From positions 1 through 64,000 of the forward strand of contig DATGMD010000001.1 in NCBI GenBank assembly GCA_035293805.1: a stretch of DNA of 64,000 nt. Direction: 5' to 3'. Position 1 is the stretch's first letter. Each line of letters starts with the position of its first letter. Positions 16,793-25,289 of this stretch are shown piece by piece. This DNA is from JAJPHF01 sp035293805 (GTDB taxonomy: Bacteria; Chloroflexota; UBA6077; JAJPHF01). Made by a program: the position numbers and the translations under genes. Under the pieces are notes generated by a model, which was not told the DNA's origin, did no database searches, and saw nothing but the letters and a program-made list of their open reading frames with translations.

Positions 16793-18726
16793 CGCGCCGG
16801 CTCCGCATCCGGGCTGGGCCGCTCGCTCAACAGCCAGCCCAACAGGGCGTAGACGACGAGGCCCAGCCCGAGGACGAGGAGGACGATGTGGACCAGGGCG
16901 CCCACGAAGGCGACCGCCAGCCCGGCGGCGAGCAGCAGCGGCCAGTACGTCTGCTCGGGTAGCTCCACGTCGGCGGGGTGTGCCGGCTGGGCAGGGACAG
17001 ACTCGTCGCGGTGAGTGTCGCGTGCGGGCTGCGGCGCGGCGGCCGGCTGGCCCAGCCCCGCGGCGCCGCCACCCGAGCGCCCGCGCCTCCAGTCGGGGTC
17101 CTCGGGATGCTTCAGGTCCCAGAGCGGGCGGGCGCTCCGCACGGGCGGATGGGTGACGAAGTTCCAGGGCGGCGGCGGCGAGGTCGTCGCCCACTCCAGC
17201 GTCCAGGCGTCCCAGGGATCGGGTCCCGCGACCTCGCCGTGGCGCAGCGAGCGCAGCACGTTCACGATGAAGACGAGCACGCCGATCCCGAGGATGAAGG
17301 CGCCGACCGTCTCGGCGAAGTTGATGTACTCCCAGCCCTGATCGGGCGCGTACGTGTAGACGCGGCGGGGCATGCCCAAGAGGCCCAGGAAGTGCATCGG
17401 GAAGAAGGTCAGGTTGAAGCCGAAGAACGTCAGCACGACGTGCCAGATGCCCAGCCGCTCGCTCAGGCGCCGCCCGGTCATTTTCGGGAACCAGTAGTAG
17501 AGGCCCGCGAAGACGGCGAGCATACTGCCGCCGAACAGCACGTAGTGCATGTGCGCGACGATGAAGTAGCTGTCGGTGACTTGCCAATCGAACGGTACGA
17601 CGGCTACCATCACGCCGCTTAGGCCGCCGATGATGAAGTTGCCGATGAAGCCGATCGCGAAGTGCATGGCGGCCGTGAGGCGGATCGTCCCGTGCCACAT
17701 CGTGCCAATCCAGTTGAAGATCTTGATCGCGGTGGGCACGGCGATCGTCATGCTGGACGCGGCGAAGAACGCCTGGGCGGTCACGGGCAGGCCGACGGCG
17801 AACATGTGGTGCGCCCAGACGAGGAAGGAGAGAAAGCCGATGGCCACGCCCGAAAACGCGACCATGTAGTAGCCGAAGAGCGGCTTCCGCGAGAACACCG
17901 GCACGACCTCGGAGATAATTCCGAAGGCGGGCAGGATCAGGATGTAGACCTCCGGATGCCCGAAGCTCCAGAACAGGTGCTGCCAGAGCAGCGGATCGCC
18001 GCCCACCGGCGCCAAGTAGAAACCCGTGCCAAGGTGGCGGTCGAGGAATAGCAGCGCCGCGGCGACGGCGAGGCTCGGCATGGCCACGAGCGTAAGGACC
18101 GCCGTCACCATGGTCATCCAGACGAAGAGCGGCATCCGGCCAATCGTCATCCCCGGGGCGCGCAGGCAGAAGATCGTCGTCAAGAAGTTGATCGAGCCCG
18201 CGATCGACGAGATGCCCAGCAGCTCGATGCCAAGTATCCAGAAGTCGAGGTTCGGCGTGGGCGAGAACGGCGCGGTCGTCAACGGGGCGTAGGCGAACCA
18301 GCCGGCGTCGGGCGCTGCGCCAAACAGGAAGCTGCTGTAGAGGAAGATGCCCCCAAACAGCAGAACCCAGTAGCCCAGCGCGTTGAGGCGCGGGAAGGCG
18401 ATGTCGCGCGCGCCGATCATCAGCGGCACCAAGTAGTTCCCGAGCCCCACGAGCATTGGCATCATGAACAGGAAGATCATGGTGGTGCCGTGCATCGTGA
18501 AGATCTGGTTGTACGTGTCGGGCGCCAGCAGCGTGCTCCGGGGCAGCGCCAGCTGCGTGCGCATGAGCAGCGCTTCCACGCCGCCAAACAGAAAGAAGGT
18601 AAACGTCGTGCAGATGTACAGGATGCCGATGCGCTTGTGGTCGGTCGTCCCCAGCCAGGCCAGCAGCCCCGTGTGAGGGAGGGCCGCCCCGTGAGGGCGG
18701 GCGGTGCCGACGGCAGTGGCGGCCAT
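16789..18726 (-). CDS. coxA: Cytochrome c oxidase subunit I (caa3 type, A-family)
   Basis: A 645-residue catalytic subunit that reduces oxygen at the haem a3-CuB site and pumps protons. Visible residues are the haem a ligand in FTMHGTT, CuB His plus the D-channel Glu and cross-linked Tyr in FGHPEVY, the CuB pair in WAHHMF, and the haem a3/haem a histidines in AHMHYVLFGG. The Glu in HPEVY places it in the A1 subgroup. The last 130 residues are a Pro/Gly-rich linker and two extra transmembrane segments, a C-terminal extension beyond the usual core. It follows coxB by 19 bp. Confidence 0.97.
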   Translation of the reverse strand: MAATAVGTARPHGAALPHTGLLAWLGTTDHKRIGILYICTTFTFFLFGGVEALLMRTQLALPRSTLLAPDTYNQIFTMHGTTMIFLFMMPMLVGLGNYLVPLMIGARDIAFPRLNALGYWVLLFGGIFLYSSFLFGAAPDAGWFAYAPLTTAPFSPTPNLDFWILGIELLGISSIAGSINFLTTIFCLRAPGMTIGRMPLFVWMTMVTAVLTLVAMPSLAVAAALLFLDRHLGTGFYLAPVGGDPLLWQHLFWSFGHPEVYILILPAFGIISEVVPVFSRKPLFGYYMVAFSGVAIGFLSFLVWAHHMFAVGLPVTAQAFFAASSMTIAVPTAIKIFNWIGTMWHGTIRLTAAMHFAIGFIGNFIIGGLSGVMVAVVPFDWQVTDSYFIVAHMHYVLFGGSMLAVFAGLYYWFPKMTGRRLSERLGIWHVVLTFFGFNLTFFPMHFLGLLGMPRRVYTYAPDQGWEYINFAETVGAFILGIGVLVFIVNVLRSLRHGEVAGPDPWDAWTLEWATTSPPPPWNFVTHPPVRSARPLWDLKHPEDPDWRRGRSGGGAAGLGQPAAAPQPARDTHRDESVPAQPAHPADVELPEQTYWPLLLAAGLAVAFVGALVHIVLLVLGLGLVVYALLGWLLSERPSPDAEPAR

Positions 18727-18745
18727 ACGCTTCTCTGCTCCCCCG

Positions 18746-19759
18746 CTACTCGAGCTGACTGAGGAACGCGACCAGCTTGGCCACGCTCGCGTCGTCCAGG
18801 TTCAGGTTTGGCATGTCGCTGCCTGGCTTGACGGCCTGCGGGTTGCTCAGCCAGTCGGCCAGGTCGGACGAGGTGTTGGGCAGCGTGCCGGCCGCGATCT
18901 CGGCGCGGCTGGCCAGGTGGGTCAAGTCAGGCCCCACCTGGCCCTGCGCCGGGCTGCCCTGGATCGTGTGGCAGCCGGCGCACGTGGAGGCCATGAAGAG
19001 GTCGCGGCCCTGCTGTGCGTCCTGGCCGATCACCGTGGCGGCCGGGCCTTGCTGGCTGCGCACCCAGGCGGCGAACTGGTCGGGCGGCTCGGCGACGATC
19101 AGGAGACGCATGTTCGCGTGCTGCAGACCGCAGAACTCGGCGCACTCGCCCCGGTAGACGCCGGCGGTGTCGGCGTGCAAGTAGATGCGATTGTCGTGGC
19201 CGGGAATCACGTCGGTCTTGCCGAAGAGCTGCGGCACCCAGAAGCTGTGGATGACGTTGTCCGAATCGAGCTGGAACTCCACCATCTCGCCCACCGGCAC
19301 GTGCGCCTCGTTCGCCGTGGTCACCTGCTGGTCTAGATACTGAAACTCCCACCACCACTGGTGCCCGACGACCCGCACATGGAGCGTGGAGGCCGCGGCC
19401 GCGTTCGGCTGCACCACGTCGCGAATCACGCGGATCGTGGCCACGACCACCCCGGCCAGGATCACGATCGGAATGATCGTCCAGGTGAACTCGAGGACGT
19501 GGTTGCTCGCGATCTGCGGCGGCGTGGGGGCATCCGGGCCGGCGCGGAAGCGCACGGCGCAGTAGAGCAGCAGCCCGGTGACCAGGAAAAATACGGCAGC
19601 GGCAATCCCGGTGATGATCCAGGTGAGGTGAAGGATCTCGTCGGCCTCACTCGACGCGGGAACGAGTACCGTTGGGGTCGCGGCGCAGCCGGGAGCCAGG
19701 AGGAGCGCGGCGGAGAGAGTGAGTGCCCTCGCGTAGCTCGCCCAGGGGTGGCGGGGCAT
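18746..19759 (-). CDS. coxB: Cytochrome c oxidase subunit II with fused cytochrome c domain (caa3)
   Basis: A 337-residue lipoprotein (lipobox APGC) with two membrane segments, a cupredoxin CuA domain (YRGECAEFCGLQHANM supplies the CuA Cys, His and Met) and a C-terminal cytochrome c domain with the haem motif CAGCH. The fusion defines a caa3-type oxidase that accepts electrons through its own haem c. AAGGAG precedes ATG 19759. It is the first gene of the roughly 12-kb caa3/ACIII operon. Confidence 0.97.
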   Translation of the reverse strand: MPRHPWASYARALTLSAALLLAPGCAATPTVLVPASSEADEILHLTWIITGIAAAVFFLVTGLLLYCAVRFRAGPDAPTPPQIASNHVLEFTWTIIPIVILAGVVVATIRVIRDVVQPNAAAASTLHVRVVGHQWWWEFQYLDQQVTTANEAHVPVGEMVEFQLDSDNVIHSFWVPQLFGKTDVIPGHDNRIYLHADTAGVYRGECAEFCGLQHANMRLLIVAEPPDQFAAWVRSQQGPAATVIGQDAQQGRDLFMASTCAGCHTIQGSPAQGQVGPDLTHLASRAEIAAGTLPNTSSDLADWLSNPQAVKPGSDMPNLNLDDASVAKLVAFLSQLE

Positions 19760-19827
19760 GCGCCGCTCCTTGGCCCGCCGGCTGCCCGGGGTACGGCGGC
19801 GGGAGGCGAGCCGAGAGATTCCTCGTC

Positions 19828-19894
19828 ATGCTACTCGGCGGCGCCTGAGAGCTTCCTGACAGCTTCCGCGCGCCGCCTGAATGCCGCCTGAACA
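19828..19894 (-). promoter_or_regulatory. Phased TCAGG direct repeats and -10 box upstream of coxB
   Basis: On the plus strand CCTGA occurs at 19844, 19855, 19876 and 19887, with a degenerate CCGCG at 19866, so spacings are 11, 11, 10 and 11 bp. On the minus strand the units read (N)TCAGG separated by 4-5 bp, the geometry of OmpR/PhoB-type operators. TAGCAT at 19828-19833 could be the -10 box, with the promoter-proximal repeats occupying the -35 position. Confidence 0.6.
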
Positions 19895-20059
19895 GTGAGG
19901 AGGGCGGGAGCCGGTAGCCCAGCGCGGCAGGAGGGCCGCAGCCGGCGCCGGTGGTGTGCGGGCGGCAGTGCTGAGCTGAAGGCTGGCTCGCGAGCCTGCC
20001 ACGGGACCGCCGGCGCGGCGCGCGGTCTGCCTCGCGGCCCGTCGATTGGCCTCAACACG

Positions 20060-20089
20060 TTTACAGGCAGACGCTCCGACCAGTAAGAT
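20060..20089 (+). promoter_or_regulatory. Predicted promoter for the response regulator
   Basis: TTTACA (20060-20065), an 18-bp spacer and TAAGAT (20084-20089) resemble a sigma-70 promoter about 140 bp upstream of the start at 20231. The rest of the gap 19895-20230 shows no gene. Confidence 0.4.
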
Positions 20090-20230
20090 TGGCTGGGCGA
20101 GCACCGGGCCGCACCGCGACTCGTCGACGGCGAGCGGGGATGAGCATGCGGCCATCGTGGAACGACTCTTGCTTTGCGCCGGCTAACCTCGCCTCCGGTC
20201 AGCCGGCGGCGGGCTGGCACGGGGGGACGG

Positions 20231-20962
20231 ATGGACGAGCGGCCGCTGGCGATTCTGATCGTCGAAGACGACCGCGACATCAGCGAACTGCTACGGACTG
20301 CGCTCGAGGCCGAGGGCTTCGACGTGCGCGTGGCCAGCGACGGCCGCGCGGCGCTGCAGGCGCTTGACGACGCGCAGCCCGACGTTCTGTTGCTCGATCT
20401 CATGCTCCCTGACGTCGACGGGCTGGAGCTGTGCGCACGCGTACGGGAGCAGCAGGCGCCCGCCCCATATCTCCCAGTCATCATGCTCACGGCGCTCGAT
20501 ACTACCGCCTACAAGCAGCTTGGATTCGCACGCGGCGCCGACGACTACGTCACGAAGCCATTCGACCTGCCCGAGCTGCTCGCGCGCGTGCGCGTGTGGG
20601 GCGCGACGTCGCGCCGCATCCGCGCCATGCAGCTCGCCCGCGAGCGCCTGGAGGCGGAGCGGCAGACGGCGCAGGACCAGGCGATCCGGCACATGGCGCT
20701 GGCGATCCCCGATGCGGTCAATCAAAGCCTAAGCGAAGTGTACGGCTACGCGGAGCTGCTGGCGAACCGGCCGGGGGCCGACCCCGCCGCGCAGGAGCTG
20801 TGCGCGCGGATTCGCGAGGCGACCGACCGGCTGGTCGCGATCATCGACCAGCTTGCCAACGCCGCGCGCTACGTTACCAAACGCTATGGCGCCGACATTG
20901 AAGTGCTGGACGTCAAACGGGCGAGCGAAGCGGCCGGATCGTCCGGCTCGGAGAGTCGCTAA
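20231..20962 (+). CDS. Response regulator with a degenerate HisKA-like output region
   Basis: A 243-residue protein. Residues 5-122 are a canonical receiver: acidic pocket E12-D13-D14, phospho-acceptor D56, switch T87 and K109. Residues 128-155 form a charged helix. Residues 155-215 look like the dimerisation helices of a histidine kinase: AIPDAVNQSLSEVYGYAELL resembles an H-box followed by the common GYAELL, but the phospho-accepting His position is occupied by D161. There is no ATPase domain and no DNA-binding domain. The start at ATG 20231 is chosen because the receiver begins there. It may work through protein contacts. Confidence 0.85.
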   Translation: MDERPLAILIVEDDRDISELLRTALEAEGFDVRVASDGRAALQALDDAQPDVLLLDLMLPDVDGLELCARVREQQAPAPYLPVIMLTALDTTAYKQLGFARGADDYVTKPFDLPELLARVRVWGATSRRIRAMQLARERLEAERQTAQDQAIRHMALAIPDAVNQSLSEVYGYAELLANRPGADPAAQELCARIREATDRLVAIIDQLANAARYVTKRYGADIEVLDVKRASEAAGSSGSESR

Positions 20963-21103
20963 CGCCGCACCCGGTGCGGTTTCATCCCTCCCGCGCCGCC
21001 CCGGTGGCCTGCCCGGCCGCGCTCCGGCCGTATGTTATGATGAAGTTGGATGCCAGGAAACTTGGCCGGCGCTTGTCTCGCGGCGTGGGGAGTGGACGAC
21101 AGA

Positions 21104-22225
21104 ATGGCTGCCACGGTGAGCCAGGACGACGTGTTGCGCGTCCTGGGGACGATTCAAGATCCTGACCTGCACCGCGACATCGTCTCGCTCGGGTTCATTC
21201 AAGACCTCAAGATCGAGGACGGGCGCGTAAGCTTCGCGATCGTGCTCACGACGCCCGCGTGCCCCGTGCGTGACCAGATGCAAGCCGCCGCGGAGCGCGT
21301 GGTGCGTGGGCTGCCGGGCGTGCGCGAGGTTAGCGTGACGATGCGCGCGAACACGACGATGGGCCGCACGCCGCAGGGGCCGCAAGAGCGAGTGCTGCCG
21401 GGCGTTCGGCACGTCGTGGCAGTCGCCAGCGTGAAGGGTGGTGTGGGCAAGTCCACCACCTCGGTAAATCTAGCGCTGGCGCTGGCCGCCACGGGCGCCC
21501 GCGTGGGCCTGCTCGACGCCGATATCCACGGGCCCAACATCCCGCTCATGATGGGCATCCGGCAGGCGCCGGAGGTCCGGGGCGAGGAGGGCAAGATCAT
21601 TCCCATCATGGCGTATGGTGTGAAGCTGATCTCGATCGGCTTCTTCCTGGGACCGGACGAGCAGGCGGTGATCTGGCGCGGGCCAATGGTCCACAGCGCC
21701 ATCCAGCAGTTCGTGCGCGACGTCAAGTGGGGAGAGCTAGACTACCTGGTGGTCGATCTGCCGCCGGGCACCGGCGACGCGCCGCTGAGCCTCAGCCAGA
21801 TCGTGCCGCTCTCGGGCGTCGTGGTAGTCACAACGCCGCAGGACGTGGCGCTTCAGGACGTGGTCAAGGGCATCGCGATGTTCCGCCGCCTGGAAGTACC
21901 CATCGTGGGTATCGTCGAGAACATGGCGTACTTCATCTGTCCCTGCTGCCATACCCGCACGGACATCTTCGGGACGGGCGGCGGCCACCGCCTGGCCGAG
22001 CGGACGAATCTGCCGTTCCTGGGTGAGGTGCCGCTGGACACGGCCATCCGGGAGGGCGGGGACCAGGGCCGACCGGTTGTCGTCGCCGCGCCGGACTCGC
22101 CACAGGCCGAGGCGTTCCGCCAAGTGGCGGGCGCTACGGCCGCGCGGCTAAGCGTGCTGGCCTACCAGCAGAGCGATGGTGGCCAGAAGGCAGCCGGCGT
22201 CCCGATCAAGTTCTTTGGCCGCTAG
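21104..22225 (+). CDS. Mrp/NBP35 family iron-sulfur carrier ATPase (ApbC)
   Basis: A 373-residue cytoplasmic P-loop ATPase that carries Fe-S clusters to target proteins. Residues 5-95 are a MIP18/DUF59 domain (LGTIQDPDLHRDIVSLGF). The ParA-like ATPase follows, with deviant Walker A VKGGVGKST and the CPCC cluster-binding pair near the C-terminal third. ATG 21104 follows GGGGAG; an ATG at 21050 in the same frame has a poorer fit. Its role in maturing the Fe-S subunits of ACIII is plausible but general. Confidence 0.93.
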   Translation: MAATVSQDDVLRVLGTIQDPDLHRDIVSLGFIQDLKIEDGRVSFAIVLTTPACPVRDQMQAAAERVVRGLPGVREVSVTMRANTTMGRTPQGPQERVLPGVRHVVAVASVKGGVGKSTTSVNLALALAATGARVGLLDADIHGPNIPLMMGIRQAPEVRGEEGKIIPIMAYGVKLISIGFFLGPDEQAVIWRGPMVHSAIQQFVRDVKWGELDYLVVDLPPGTGDAPLSLSQIVPLSGVVVVTTPQDVALQDVVKGIAMFRRLEVPIVGIVENMAYFICPCCHTRTDIFGTGGGHRLAERTNLPFLGEVPLDTAIREGGDQGRPVVVAAPDSPQAEAFRQVAGATAARLSVLAYQQSDGGQKAAGVPIKFFGR

Positions 22226-22335
22226 CCCGGCGGCCGCTCGCTTGTTCTCCGCACCCTTGGCCCGCACCGGCGCGACGCGAAGGCGTCCCCGGGCGGGCTT
22301 CTCGTTGCCTGCCGCGGAGGAGATGGACGGCCTGC

Positions 22336-23055
22336 ATGGAGTGGCTGTGGGGCGGCCTGGGCTGGCTGGTGGGCTGGGCGCTGAACGCGGTGGTCCACGA
22401 GCTGCCGCGCGGCCACGCTGTGGCCTGGCCGCGCTGCGCCGCGTGCGAACGGCGGCTAAGCCCGCTCGCACTGTCCGCACTCCTGCCGCGTGGCAGCGGG
22501 CGCTGCGCTGGCTGCGGCGCGCGGCCATTGCGGCTGGGGACGGGCCTCGAGCTGCCGACGGCGGTGCTGTTCGGCGCGCTCGCCTGGCGTTACGGGCTGT
22601 CGGTCGCGCTGATCGCCAACTCGGCCTTCGCGGCGTTTCTCGTGGCCGTGCTCGCGATCGACCTGCGCCACCGCTGGGTGTACGGCGTGATCTGCTACCC
22701 CGGAGTGCTGCTGGGGCTCTTGCTGAGCCCGCTGGCGGGTCCGGGCCCGATCGCCGCCGTCGCTGGCGCGCTGGCGGGCGGCGGCCTGTTCTTTTTGCTG
22801 TACTGGCTCGGGCGGCTGCTGTACCACGGCCAGGAGCCGATGGGCAGCGGCGACATCACGATCGCGGCGATGATCGGCGCGATGGTAGGGATCCAGCGCG
22901 TGCTGCCGGCGTTGTTCCTGGGCGGGATACTGGTGGCCGTCGTGTCCGTCGTGCTACTGCTGCTGCGGCGTGCTGGGGCCCGCAGCTACTTGCCTTACGG
23001 GGCGGGGCTGTGTGCCGGCGCGCTCCTGGTGCTGCTGCTGCCCGACGGCGGCTGA
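22336..23055 (+). CDS. Prepilin peptidase (A24 family)
   Basis: A 239-residue membrane aspartic protease that cleaves and may methylate type IV prepilin-like leaders. The N-terminal cytoplasmic loop carries two CxxC pairs (CAAC and CAGC), as in full-length PilD. The catalytic aspartates are in AIDLRHRWVYG and GSGDITIAAMIG. Several membrane spans follow. No pilin or assembly genes are in the window. The ATG at 22336 has GGAGGAG 14 bases upstream, a rather long spacing, so the start is not certain. Confidence 0.88.
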   Translation: MEWLWGGLGWLVGWALNAVVHELPRGHAVAWPRCAACERRLSPLALSALLPRGSGRCAGCGARPLRLGTGLELPTAVLFGALAWRYGLSVALIANSAFAAFLVAVLAIDLRHRWVYGVICYPGVLLGLLLSPLAGPGPIAAVAGALAGGGLFFLLYWLGRLLYHGQEPMGSGDITIAAMIGAMVGIQRVLPALFLGGILVAVVSVVLLLLRRAGARSYLPYGAGLCAGALLVLLLPDGG

Positions 23056-23063
23056 GCGCGCTA

Positions 23064-23708
23064 ATGGCCGGCGCGCTGGCGCTCGGCCTTACGCTGGGGT
23101 GCCGGGCGCCGGCCGCCGACGTGGCCGACGCGGCGTGGTGGGCGGCGCTCGCGCAGCCGCCACCCGCGAGCAGCGCCTGGCCGCTCGCGGCCCTAGTAGG
23201 GGGAGGGCCAGAGCTGGCCGGGGGGCACGGCGGCTGGCGCCTGGAGCGGGGCGCCGAGGACGCGGCAGAGGCGGTGTGCCACGCGGCCGGCGGAGCGCCG
23301 TGGCGCGCGGTGCCGGGAGTCGCGGCGGCCGACGACGTGGACGTGCGGGTACGGGCGCGCACTGAGCCGAGCGCGGGCGAGCGCTACGGCGTGGCGGTCC
23401 ACTTGCAGGACGCGGACAACTACTATCTGGCGCGCGTGGACACGCGGAACAACAACGTGCGCCTGTATCGGCGGCAGGGTGGCACGCTGTCGCTGCTGGC
23501 GGCGCGCGATCTCGGCGTGTCGGTCGGACAGTGGCATGACCTGGCGGTGCGGGCGCATGGCGCACGGCTCGCCGTGGCGCTGGACGGGGAGCCGCTGCTC
23601 CAGGCGACGGACGACGCGCTATCCGGCGGGGCGATTGGACTGTGGGCGGATGCCCAGGCGCGGGCGTGCTTCGCCGGGCTCTGGCTGACGTCGAGCGGCG
23701 CGCCGTAG
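23064..23708 (+). CDS. Lipoprotein with a lectin/LamG-like domain
   Basis: A 214-residue protein starting 8 bp after the prepilin peptidase stop. The leader ends in LTLGC, a lipobox. The C-terminal 120 residues resemble concanavalin-like (DUF1080/LamG) domains: GVAVHLQDADNYYLARVD, GQWHDLAVRAHG and GAIGLWAD are typical strands. It is likely an outer-face carbohydrate- or surface-binding protein. Function unknown. Confidence 0.75.
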   Translation: MAGALALGLTLGCRAPAADVADAAWWAALAQPPPASSAWPLAALVGGGPELAGGHGGWRLERGAEDAAEAVCHAAGGAPWRAVPGVAAADDVDVRVRARTEPSAGERYGVAVHLQDADNYYLARVDTRNNNVRLYRRQGGTLSLLAARDLGVSVGQWHDLAVRAHGARLAVALDGEPLLQATDDALSGGAIGLWADAQARACFAGLWLTSSGAP

Positions 23709-23743
23709 GCGGCGGCGCGGTTGAGCATGGACGGGGGTGGATC

Positions 23744-25042
23744 ATGGCCGACGTGCGTGGCTTTCGCGGCTTGCGGTACGCGCCGCAACGAGTGGGCGAC
23801 CTGAGCGCGGTGGTCTGCCCGCCCTACGATGTAGTCTCGCCTCGCGAAGCGGCCGAGCTGCGGGCCGCGAGCCCGTACAACGCCATCCGGCTGGAGCTGC
23901 CCGAGCCGGAGGCCGGCGACACAGCGGGGCTAAGCCGCTACCGGCGCGCGGCCGAGACGCTGGCGGCGTGGCGCACGGAAGGCGTGCTGGCGCGTGACCC
24001 GGAGCCGGTGCTGTACGCGATCGAGGAGACGTTCGCCTGGGAGGGGACGACGCACCGCCGGCGTGGCGTCATGGCCGCCGTCCGGCTGGCCGACTGGGAG
24101 GCGCGCGTCGTCCTGCCGCACGAGCACACGCTGGCCGGCCCCAAGGCCGACCGGCTGGAGCTGCTGCGCGCCTGCCGGACGAACTTCAGTCCCATCTTCA
24201 TGCTGTATCCGCCCCAGCCGGACGCGGAGGCGGCGCTGTGGCGAGCCGCGGAGTGCGAAGCGCCGCTGGCCGAGGTGCGGCTGCCCGATCAGCGCCAGAC
24301 GCGCGTCTGGGCGGTGGGCCGCGACGGCGCCGCGCTCAGCAGGGCGCTGGCGGCGTGCCCGCTGTACATCGCGGATGGCCACCACCGGTACGAAACCGCG
24401 CTGCGCTACCGCGACGAGCGCCGTGCCGCAGGCTCAGACGGGCCAGACGCCGGCTACGAGTTCGTGATGACGTACCTGGTGGCCATGGACGACCCGGGGC
24501 TCCTGGTGCTGCCCACGCACCGTGTCGTGCCTGCGGGCCGCGTTCCCGACGCCGCTCTGGACGCGCTGCTCGCCGAGCGCTTCGACGCCGAGGCGCGGCC
24601 GTTAGCGGCGGCGGGCGGCGTGCCGGGCGCGCTGGCCGAACTCGCGCGGCGGGGCGCGAGCGGCACGGCGCTCGCGCTGTACCGGCCCGGCGTCATCAGC
24701 TTCTTGCAGCCGCGCGCCGAGGCGGCGCGCTATCTGCCAGCCGAGCGACTGCCCGCCTGGCGGGCGCTGGACGTGGCCCAACTGGATAGCCTGCTGCTCC
24801 GGCCGCTGCTGGGGCCTGAGGCCGCCGAGGCGCTGAACTACACGCGGGACGCCGCCGAGGCGGTCGCCGCCGTCGACGCCGGCGAGGCAGGGTTTGCGGT
24901 GCTTATGAACGCGACTCTGCCGACGCAGATCGCCGCGGTCGCAGACGTGAGCGAGCGGATGCCGCAGAAGTCCACCTACTTTTACCCCAAGCTGTCGTCT
25001 GGCCTCATGTTCCACGTCCTCGACGGCGCTGCAGTAGTGTGA
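23744..25042 (+). CDS. DUF1015 family protein
   Basis: A 432-residue cytoplasmic protein of the DUF1015 family. Recognisable family phrases are the start FRGLRYAPQRVGDLSAVVCP, then PYDVVSP, and ADGHHRYETALRYRD in the middle. The fold is related to ParB-like phosphotransferases, but no activity can be assigned here. ATG 23744 follows GGGGGTGGATC. It lies 35 bp after the lipoprotein gene on the same strand. Confidence 0.92.
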   Translation: MADVRGFRGLRYAPQRVGDLSAVVCPPYDVVSPREAAELRAASPYNAIRLELPEPEAGDTAGLSRYRRAAETLAAWRTEGVLARDPEPVLYAIEETFAWEGTTHRRRGVMAAVRLADWEARVVLPHEHTLAGPKADRLELLRACRTNFSPIFMLYPPQPDAEAALWRAAECEAPLAEVRLPDQRQTRVWAVGRDGAALSRALAACPLYIADGHHRYETALRYRDERRAAGSDGPDAGYEFVMTYLVAMDDPGLLVLPTHRVVPAGRVPDAALDALLAERFDAEARPLAAAGGVPGALAELARRGASGTALALYRPGVISFLQPRAEAARYLPAERLPAWRALDVAQLDSLLLRPLLGPEAAEALNYTRDAAEAVAAVDAGEAGFAVLMNATLPTQIAAVADVSERMPQKSTYFYPKLSSGLMFHVLDGAAVV

Positions 25043-25056
25043 TTGTGACACTCCCA

Positions 25057-25147
25057 TCGCAATTCCGAAACGGCTAGCTATATCAAATCGTGACTCCATG
25101 TTGCGATCCTGCGATATTGGCTAGTACACGTCGCAATCCTGCAATAT
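25057..25147. repeat. GCRAT direct repeats upstream of the sigma factor
   Basis: TTGCGATCCTGCGATAT (25101-25117) and TCGCAATCCTGCAATAT (25131-25147) are related direct repeats exactly 30 bp apart, and each is itself a tandem of GCRAT units nine bases apart. A third partial copy, TCGCAATTCC, starts at 25057. The gap 25043-25289 is AT-richer than its surroundings and holds no gene; the repeats may be an operator for the sigma-factor gene. Confidence 0.5.
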
Positions 25148-25289
25148 CTGCCCGATTTTGCACGAAACACCTGCTATGCTCCCCCTCGAAGACGCACGCG
25201 GCTCGTGAGCCGAGCACGTGCGGCGCGGCGCCGGCTGACCGGCCGGGCGCACACTGCGGCGGACGCGCGGCGCGTCTGCGGGGGAAAGC

